Shown piece after piece: positions 5,964 through 10,942 of a stretch of 10,942 nucleotides of DNA. The stretch's first letter is position 1, and the number at the start of each line of letters is the position of its first letter. The DNA comes from an uncultured Oscillospiraceae bacterium. GTDB taxonomy: Bacteria > Bacillota_A > Clostridia > Oscillospirales > Oscillospiraceae. The notes beneath the pieces were generated by a model, which was not told the origin of the DNA, did not search any database, and saw nothing but the letters and a program-made list of their open reading frames with translations. The DNA lies in the NCBI GenBank assembly GCA_910584605.1, contig CAJUAW010000097.1:1-10942 (forward strand), in the 5' to 3' direction. A program made the position numbers and the translations under genes.

Positions 5964-7712
5964 ATGGCTATCATTGGAATCGATCTGGGCACCACCAACA
6001 GTCTGGCGGCTGTGTGGCGCAACGGAAAGAGCGAACTGATCCCCAACAGCCTGGGGGAGTATCTGACCCCCAGCGTAGTCAGCGTGGATGACGACGGGAC
6101 CATTCTGGTGGGGGCGGCGGCCCGGGACCGGCTGATCTCCCATCCGGAGCGGACGGCCGCCGGGTTCAAACGGAGCATGGGCACCAGCCGCCGGTATGAG
6201 CTGGGGGGCCGGGTCTTCACAGCGGAGGACCTGTCCTCCTTTGTTCTGCGCCGCCTGCGGGAGGATGCAGAGAGCTACCTGGGCGAGGTGGTGGACGAGG
6301 CGGTGGTCAGCGTTCCAGCCTACTTTGCCGAGGCCCAGCGGGCAGCCACCAAGCGGGCGGGCGCCCTGGCTGGACTGACGGTGGAACGGCTGGTGAACGA
6401 GCCCTCTGCCGCTGCGGTGGCCGGACACATCGGTGAGGGAGATGAGGACAAGGTCTGCCTGGTTTTTGACTTCGGCGGCGGCACGCTGGACGTCTCCCTG
6501 GTGGAGCGGTTTGACAACGTGGTCAGCGTGACCGCCGTCAGCGGGGACAATTACCTTGGGGGGCGGGACTTCGACGAGCTCATCGCCCGGGGGTTCTGCC
6601 AGGACTGCGAACTGAACTTCGACAGCCTGTCCCGCCAGCGGCAGGAGACCCTGATCCGTCAGGCGGAGACCTGCAAGATGGCCCTTACCACCCAGGAGCC
6701 GGTGATCATGGCGGTGTCTGACGAGGAGCTGTCCGCCTCTCTGCCCCTGACCCACGAGTGGGTGATCCGCAAGAGCAGCTCTCTGTTCCAGCGGATGCTG
6801 GCCCCGGTGCGCAAGGTGTTCATGGACGCCGGACTGGGGGCGGGGGAGCTGGACGAGCTGGTGATGGTGGGGGGCTCCAGCCACATGCCGGCGGTGCGCC
6901 GGTACATCGCCAAGGCCCTGGACCGGGAGCCCGCCGCCGGGACCCGGCCGGACACCGCCATCGCCATCGGCGCGGGGATCTGCTCCGGGATGAAGGCCCG
7001 GGCCAGCGACCTGCGGGAGCTGGTGCTCACCGATGTGTGTCCCTTCACGCTGGGGGTGAATGTGCTGAACCATGCGGAGCAGAACAAGGACCTGATGTCC
7101 CCCATCATCGAGCGCAACAGCGTGCTGCCCACCAGCAAGGAGGGCACCTACTATACCGCTCACGACAACCAGAACGCCCTGGACATCAAGGTGTACCAGG
7201 GGGAGCAGCGTTACTGTGACGACAACACCTACCTGGGCCATGTGGAGATCGCCGTGCCTCCCGCGCCCCGGGGCCAGCAGTACGTCCGGGTGCGCTTTAC
7301 TTACGACATCAACGGCCTTCTGGAGGTGGACGTGGTGGCCAAGGACGGTCAGACCGGCCGTCTGGTCCTCCAGGGCTCCGGCATGAGCGAGGCGGAGGTG
7401 GAGCAGCGGCTGAAGGAGCTGGAGCGGCTGAAGATGCACCCCAGGGACCAGGAGGGTCCCCGCACCCTCATCGCCCGTGGAGAGCGGCTGTACGCCATGA
7501 CGGTGGGGCAGATGCGGGACCAGGTGGCCTACATGCTGGACTGGTACCAGATGCAGCTGTCCACCCAGGAGCCGCTGCGGGTGGCGAAGGCCAGCCGCAA
7601 GGTGGCCGGCTTCTTTGACCAGGCGGAGGCTTACATCGGGCTGGGGGACCTGCCGCCCCTGGACCTGGACCCGCTGGCGGATGAGGAGGACGCTGAGGAG
7701 GACGAGACATGA
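5964..7712 (+). CDS. hscC: HscC-type Hsp70 chaperone
   Basis: This 582-residue protein is an Hsp70 closer to E. coli HscC (556 residues, as recalled) than to DnaK. The ATPase domain shows the phosphate-1 loop DLGTTNS (7-13), Lys69 in GFKRSMG matching DnaK Lys70, VSVPAYF (116-122), NEPSAAAV (145-152), phosphate-2 FDFGGGTLDVS (168-178) and the adenosine motif VMVGGSSHMP (300-309). HscC-like stretches follow: LTDVCPFTLGV (355-365) at the linker, SPIIERNSVLP (379-389) and RFTYDINGLLEVDV (444-457) in the substrate domain. The lid is short (about 475-560) with an acidic end (DEEDAEEDET). GDNYLGG (195-201) has Asn where DnaK has Thr199. AGGG 9 bases before ATG 5964 supports this start; a GTG at 5958 is too close. 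It overlaps the next gene by 4 bases, its probable J-type co-chaperone. Confidence 0.9.
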   Translation: MAIIGIDLGTTNSLAAVWRNGKSELIPNSLGEYLTPSVVSVDDDGTILVGAAARDRLISHPERTAAGFKRSMGTSRRYELGGRVFTAEDLSSFVLRRLREDAESYLGEVVDEAVVSVPAYFAEAQRAATKRAGALAGLTVERLVNEPSAAAVAGHIGEGDEDKVCLVFDFGGGTLDVSLVERFDNVVSVTAVSGDNYLGGRDFDELIARGFCQDCELNFDSLSRQRQETLIRQAETCKMALTTQEPVIMAVSDEELSASLPLTHEWVIRKSSSLFQRMLAPVRKVFMDAGLGAGELDELVMVGGSSHMPAVRRYIAKALDREPAAGTRPDTAIAIGAGICSGMKARASDLRELVLTDVCPFTLGVNVLNHAEQNKDLMSPIIERNSVLPTSKEGTYYTAHDNQNALDIKVYQGEQRYCDDNTYLGHVEIAVPPAPRGQQYVRVRFTYDINGLLEVDVVAKDGQTGRLVLQGSGMSEAEVEQRLKELERLKMHPRDQEGPRTLIARGERLYAMTVGQMRDQVAYMLDWYQMQLSTQEPLRVAKASRKVAGFFDQAEAYIGLGDLPPLDLDPLADEEDAEEDET

Positions 7713-9790
7713 GCTGGCCCTGGAGTCAGCTGGGCCTGCCCGGGCCCTCTGACCTGTCTGAGGTCCGCCACGCCTACGCGGAGAAGCTGAAGACCGCACA
7801 CCCGGAGGAGGACCCGGAGGGCTTCCAGCGGCTCCACTCGGCCTACCAGCTGGCCAGCCGCATGGCCCGCCAGCAGAAGCGGGGCGGCCAGCCCGCCGCG
7901 CCCCGGACGGAGCCGCCGCCCAGTCCGCCCCCTCCGCAGGAGGACTTCGCCTTTGGCGAGCTGTTGAAGGATGGCGGCGAGCCGCCCAGCCGTCCCCCGG
8001 AGGGGGAGCAGGACTTCGATTACGACGAGCTGCTTCAGGAGGGAGACGAGCCCTCCCGGCCTCCCCGGGAGGAGGAGAAGGAGCCGGAGTTCGACTTTGA
8101 GCGTCTCTTTGCTGAGGGGGAGGCGGAGCGGGCAGAGGCCCGCCGCCGCCGGGGCGAGGCGCGCCGGAGGGCTCAGGCCCAGGCTCAGGCGTGGGCGCGG
8201 GAGCGCCAGCGGGCCAAGGAGTGGGCGCAGAAGCGGGAGCAGTGGCAGCGTCAGGAGCAGCGGAATACCTACGATCGGGAGCGCCAGGACCAGTTCCGCC
8301 GGGAGGAGTCCCACTGGCAGAACACCGAGACCATCCTCCACACCATTGAGATGATGTACAATGCCCAGGCTGGGCCGGAGGTGTGGAAAAAGTTTTTCCA
8401 AAGCGCCATGTTCCAGCAGAACAAAAACAGCTTGGACCTGATCTTCGGCCTGGAGGACTTTGTCAGCTCCAAGAGCCTGCCCCAGGAGGTCCGTCTGGCC
8501 CTGTTTCTGGCCTGCGGCATGGACAAGGGGGTGTCCCGGCCTGAGCTGCGGCCCCTGTATCAGATGCTCCTCCCCGCCTGGAAGGCGGCGAACTATGAAA
8601 AGACCCATGAATGGAAGCTTGCCGCCCTGGGCGTTGTGCTGGGGTTGGCCTTCCCCTTTGTCTTTCCGCCCCTTCTGAAGCTGGGGGTGCTTCCGGCTCT
8701 TGCCCTCAGCTTGGGCGCGGTCTGGATTTTTTGGGTGATCCGAAAGGCTGTGAAGACCGGTAATCAGGAGCGGCGGGCCAGGGGGGAGAAGGTCAGCAAA
8801 AAGCAGGAGCGGCGGTCCATCCTCCTGGGCGCGGTCTGTGTGGCGGTGCTGGTGGGCGTGATGTCCTGGGGCCGGACGCGGCCCGATTTGAACCTGCGGG
8901 ACCTTCTGCCCACCAGGGACCCCCGGGAGCAGGTGTGCCGCTATCTGGAGAAGGACTTCGGCCTGGAGGTGGCCTCTCTGTACCAGATGAGCGAGTACTA
9001 CGCCAGAGAGACCTTCAGCAACGTATTCTATTTGGAGGACCATCCGAACCGGCAGTTTCTGGCCGGGCCGGACGGGGACCGGGATGTGAAAAACGGCAGT
9101 CCCGGCTACACCACCAACCTTCCGGAAATGATGATGCTCTGGTCTCTGCGGGACTTTATGTATGAGCGGAAGATTTACGATGTGGATACCGTAGACCGGG
9201 AAGAGGGGCTGGAGCACTGGGAGACTGGCAGCACCTTTGTCATCACCCTGCCCACAGACGGGGCGGGGGAACTCATCACCAGCCTGGGCGGTCTGCTGGA
9301 GAAGCTGTCCCAGGAGCAGTGGTACCAGGCCCAGACGCCGGTGTGTGAGGTGGTGCTGTGCAGCACGCCGATGATGGAGGGCAGGCTGGTTCTGCACCGC
9401 TGGCACCCTTCCGACGGCTCCTTTGACGCGGAGAGCGTCCGGGCGCTGTATGAGACGGCCTTTGCCAGCTCCTACTGCGCCCAGATGATCCGGGAGCTGG
9501 AGCTGGACCGGGACTTTATCCACGAGACCGGGGAACAGTATACTCTGACCAACGAGGGCACGGCGGTCATCCTGGACCACGACTGCTATAAGATCTTCGG
9601 CCTGGACGAGTCTGGCGCGGTGGCCATGGAGTATTATGTATCCCTGAAGGAGCGGAACATCTACTGCCTTCCAGGCGATTTCTGGGAGACGGGCAACCAG
9701 GAGGAGCAGCTGAATTTCTACCGTCTGCTCCACTGGGGGGACAGTTTTGGCACGGTGGGCCTCTATTATCCCTGGCTGCGGGTGAATTAA
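7709..9790 (+). CDS. Membrane-anchored J-like protein, probable HscC partner
   Basis: The 693-residue product starts with a J-like domain: WSQLGL (helix I), DLSEVRHAYAEKLKTA (helix II, 15-30), HPE at 31-33 where J proteins have HPD, then DPEGFQRLHSAYQLA (helix III). A low-complexity region holds three copies of [DE]Fx[FY]x[ER]L[LF]x[DE]G (79-89, 102-112, 127-137), then a long Arg/Gln/Glu-rich helix, probably coiled coil (about 138-200). Residues 215-295 (VWKKFF, LEDFVSSKSLPQEVRLALFLACG) look globular. Predicted membrane spans are about 303-322, 325-344 and 370-386; the basic loop 345-369 should be inside, placing residues 390-693 outside the cytoplasm. That last domain is not recognised. The ATG overlaps the hscC stop (ATGA), indicating translational coupling. 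In plan it resembles E. coli DjlB/DjlC, the membrane J proteins that work with HscC; sequence orthology is not established. Confidence 0.87.
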   Translation: MSWPWSQLGLPGPSDLSEVRHAYAEKLKTAHPEEDPEGFQRLHSAYQLASRMARQQKRGGQPAAPRTEPPPSPPPPQEDFAFGELLKDGGEPPSRPPEGEQDFDYDELLQEGDEPSRPPREEEKEPEFDFERLFAEGEAERAEARRRRGEARRRAQAQAQAWARERQRAKEWAQKREQWQRQEQRNTYDRERQDQFRREESHWQNTETILHTIEMMYNAQAGPEVWKKFFQSAMFQQNKNSLDLIFGLEDFVSSKSLPQEVRLALFLACGMDKGVSRPELRPLYQMLLPAWKAANYEKTHEWKLAALGVVLGLAFPFVFPPLLKLGVLPALALSLGAVWIFWVIRKAVKTGNQERRARGEKVSKKQERRSILLGAVCVAVLVGVMSWGRTRPDLNLRDLLPTRDPREQVCRYLEKDFGLEVASLYQMSEYYARETFSNVFYLEDHPNRQFLAGPDGDRDVKNGSPGYTTNLPEMMMLWSLRDFMYERKIYDVDTVDREEGLEHWETGSTFVITLPTDGAGELITSLGGLLEKLSQEQWYQAQTPVCEVVLCSTPMMEGRLVLHRWHPSDGSFDAESVRALYETAFASSYCAQMIRELELDRDFIHETGEQYTLTNEGTAVILDHDCYKIFGLDESGAVAMEYYVSLKERNIYCLPGDFWETGNQEEQLNFYRLLHWGDSFGTVGLYYPWLRVN

Positions 9791-9821
9791 GGAACATATT
9801 TCCTGTTATAATAGTAACTAT
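9790..9821. promoter_or_regulatory. Promoter of the XRE gene flanked by two palindromes
   Basis: TGT-TATAAT (9804-9812) is an extended -10; no good -35 is seen 16-18 bases upstream. AGGAA-CATAT-TTCCT (9790-9804) lies just before it and ATAGT-A-ACTAT (9811-9821) overlaps its end, a layout typical of autoregulated XRE repressors. The rest of the gap to the gene (9822-9896) is an AT-rich leader with two imperfect copies of TTTCAA-N6-TC (9829 and 9849). Confidence 0.55.
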
Positions 9822-9909
9822 CCTGCTGTTTCAAGAATTTTCGGCAAATTTCAAAAAAATTCATGATTTCGTCACACATTTTCGTCATAATGGGCCAGAG
9901 GTGATGACC

Positions 9910-10233
9910 GTGACGTTCAGCGAAAGGCTCCGGCAGCTGCGGCAGGAGAAGAAAATGACCCAGGCGGTCTTGGGCCGCGCGATCGACATATCCCCCCGGA
10001 TGATCAGCTTTTATGAGAGCGGCAATCATTTTCCCCGGGATGAGATCATCCTGAAGCGGATTGCCGCCCTGTTTGAGGTGAGTTTGGATTATCTGATGGG
10101 CTACTCAGACCTGCGGGAGGAGGCCTCGCTGAAGAGGCTGTGCGCCTCCTTCCGCGGCCTGTCGCCGGTGGACCGGGGGACGGTCATGGATTTTATGGAG
10201 TTTCTGGCCGCGAAGCGTGGTCCCCAGGATTGA
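9910..10233 (+). CDS. XRE family transcriptional regulator
   Basis: This small protein (107 residues from GTG 9910) has an N-terminal XRE/Cro-type helix-turn-helix: FSERLRQLRQEKKMTQ, then AVLGRAIDISPRMISFYESG as the recognition segment, and RDEIILKRIAALFEVSLDYLMG, the classic end of the domain. The remaining 35 residues (LREEASLKRLCASFRGLS..., ending LAAKRGPQD) are probably a dimerisation helix. Start choice: GAGGTGA (9898-9904) is a strong ribosome site whose GAGG is 8 bases from GTG 9910 but only 2 from ATG 9904, so GTG 9910 fits best; ATG 9904 would add two residues. Promoter palindromes suggest autoregulation. Its target is unknown; it could also act on the upstream hscC operon or on gdhA downstream, but nothing shows this directly. 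Confidence 0.92.
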   Translation: MTFSERLRQLRQEKKMTQAVLGRAIDISPRMISFYESGNHFPRDEIILKRIAALFEVSLDYLMGYSDLREEASLKRLCASFRGLSPVDRGTVMDFMEFLAAKRGPQD

Positions 10234-10259
10234 ATTTCTCATTTCGATGCATACCAACC

Positions 10260-10294
10260 AGGACCTGCCGGTGTTCCGGCAGGTCCTTCTGTTT
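10260..10294 (+). terminator. Intrinsic terminator of the XRE gene
   Basis: AGGACCTGCCGG (10260-10271) and CCGGCAGGTCCT (10276-10287) form a perfect 12-bp stem with a TGTT loop. The tail TCTGTTT is only moderately T-rich. It lies 26 bases after the stop codon. Confidence 0.85.
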
Positions 10295-10366
10295 GCGGCG
10301 GGCAGTTGGGAAAAACGGGAGAGGGAAGCGTCAAAACGACGAAAGTTTTCTTTTTTACATTACTGC

Positions 10367-10380
10367 TTTAATGAATTAAA
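10367..10380. promoter_or_regulatory. AT-rich palindrome upstream of the gdhA promoter
   Basis: TTTAAT-GA-ATTAAA is a perfect 14-bp palindrome ending 30 bases before the gdhA -35. The stretch 10340-10410 is much richer in A and T than the rest of the window and may act as an UP element or hold regulator sites. Near copies of TGCAAAATGAA occur at 10388-10398 and, with one extra A, at 10417-10428. Confidence 0.4.
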
Positions 10381-10410
10381 ACAAAAATGCAAAATGAAGG
10401 AAATAAAACA

Positions 10411-10439
10411 TTGACTTGCAAAAATGAACGTGGTAAGGT
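10411..10439 (+). promoter_or_regulatory. Promoter of gdhA
   Basis: TTGACT (10411-10416) is a near-consensus -35, followed after 17 bases by TAAGGT (10434-10439), a weak -10 helped by an upstream TGG (extended -10). This gives a leader of about 60 bases, with GGGAGG (10494-10499) 8 bases before the gdhA ATG. A strong -35 with a poor -10 fits an activated promoter. Confidence 0.65.
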
Positions 10440-10507
10440 GAATATGTCCCTATCAGGAGAGGGGTCAAAGCAGGTTTCGACAAATAATCTTTCGGGAGGA
10501 AACAGTC

Positions 10508-10942
10508 ATGAGCATTCAAAATGAGTATTTGAACGGTTTGATGGAGCGGGTCGTCAAGCGCGATCCCGCCGAGCCGGAATTTCACCAGGCGGTGCGGGAG
10601 GTCCTCACCTCCCTCGCCCCTGTTGCCAACGCCCGTCCCGAGCTGATCCGTGAAGGCGTGATGGACTGCCTGGTGGAGCCGGAGCGCACCATCAAGTTCC
10701 GTGTGCCCTGGGAGGATGACAAGGGCAATATTCACGTCAACCGCGGCTTCCGCGTCCAGTTCAACAGCGCCATCGGCCCCTACAAGGGCGGCCTGCGGTT
10801 CCACCCCTCGGTCAACGAGAGCATTATCAAGTTCCTGGGCTTTGAGCAGACCTTTAAGAACAGCCTCACCGGCCTGCCCATCGGCGGCGGCAAGGGCGGC
10901 TCCGACTTCGATCCCAAGGGCAAGTCGGACGCCGAGGTCATG
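10508..10942 (+). CDS. gdhA: NADP-type glutamate dehydrogenase, N-terminal part
   Basis: The first 145 codons of a hexameric family I glutamate dehydrogenase, which interconverts 2-oxoglutarate plus ammonia and glutamate; the gene runs off the right edge. The substrate domain is clear: RVPWEDDKGNIHVNRGFRVQ (65-84), GPYKGGLRFHPSVN (90-103), KFLGFEQTFKNSLTGLPIGG (108-127) and GGKGGSDFDPKGKSD (127-141). Lys93, Lys117 and Lys129 correspond to Lys89, Lys113 and the catalytic Lys125 of the Clostridium symbiosum enzyme with a constant offset of 4. NADP preference is usual for bacterial members annotated gdhA, but the coenzyme-binding domain is not in the window, so NAD use (as in C. symbiosum) cannot be excluded. 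Codon choice is strongly biased to C/G-ending codons, as in highly expressed genes. Confidence 0.95.
   Translation, partial: MSIQNEYLNGLMERVVKRDPAEPEFHQAVREVLTSLAPVANARPELIREGVMDCLVEPERTIKFRVPWEDDKGNIHVNRGFRVQFNSAIGPYKGGLRFHPSVNESIIKFLGFEQTFKNSLTGLPIGGGKGGSDFDPKGKSDAEVM

Noticed and set aside
4899..7799. A 966-codon open frame on the minus strand across cutC and hscC
   Set aside because: It is antisense to two well recognised genes, crosses a promoter and two terminators, and its translation is rich in Arg, Gly, His, Pro and Gln with no family motif. Long antisense frames are expected in GC-rich DNA with biased third positions.
7631..9733. A 700-codon minus-strand open frame opposite the J-like gene
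   Set aside because: It is low complexity (Leu/Pro/Gly/Arg-rich), lacks a ribosome site and mirrors the reading frame of a gene with clear domains and translational coupling to hscC.
10217..10414. A 65-codon frame after the XRE gene
   Set aside because: It starts inside the XRE gene, runs through a perfect terminator hairpin and an AT-rich promoter region, and encodes no recognisable protein.
1..10942. CRISPR arrays, tRNA or rRNA genes, transposases or phage genes
   Set aside because: No regular direct repeats with spacers, no tRNA-like cloverleaf or rRNA stretches, and no mobile-element proteins were seen on either strand.

Overview
The window is about 11 kb of dense, GC-rich bacterial DNA. 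Every complete gene is on the plus strand, spaced like a Firmicute genome with good Shine-Dalgarno sequences. The gene set (a Gram-positive-style glucitol PTS with GutM, a ROK regulator, a bacteriohemerythrin, CutC, an Hsp70, and a clostridial-type NADP glutamate dehydrogenase) together with the high GC suggests an anaerobic gut clostridium of the Oscillospiraceae type (Flavonifractor, Pseudoflavonifractor or Oscillibacter-like). That placement is inference from gene content and base composition; no 16S or marker gene is present.

Layout. (1) 1-2495: the 3' end of an unidentified gene, then gutM, srlA, srlE and srlB, tightly spaced as one operon for uptake and phosphorylation of glucitol/sorbitol. 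The EIIA protein lacks the histidine at the position I recall as the annotated phosphorylation site in E. coli SrlB. (2) 2496-3640: a ROK-family regulator with its own promoter, which has a perfect inverted repeat next to the -35. (3) 3641-4921: a 256-base leader with several inverted repeats, then a 316-residue protein that joins a complete bacteriohemerythrin domain to a CheX-like domain with an altered phosphatase motif, then a 14-bp palindrome and a strong hairpin terminator. (4) 4922-5898: cutC, with a promoter bracketed by a perfect 10-bp inverted repeat, a hairpin in the leader and a strong terminator. (5) 5887-9790: a two-gene operon in which an HscC-type Hsp70 overlaps (ATGA) a 693-residue membrane protein whose N-terminus is a J-like domain with HPE in place of HPD. 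The -35 of its promoter sits inside the tail of the cutC terminator. (6) 9791-10294: a small XRE-family repressor with palindromes at its promoter and a strong terminator. (7) 10295-10942: an AT-rich promoter region and the first 145 codons of gdhA.

The most interesting unit is the hscC/J-like pair. It looks like a dedicated, membrane-tethered Hsp70 system comparable in plan to E. coli HscC with DjlB/DjlC. Its J-like partner carries three copies of a short acidic-aromatic motif, three predicted membrane spans and a C-terminal domain of about 300 residues, probably outside the cytoplasm, that I do not recognise. The hemerythrin-CheX-like fusion is the second point of interest: it suggests oxygen or redox sensing linked to a chemotaxis-type domain.
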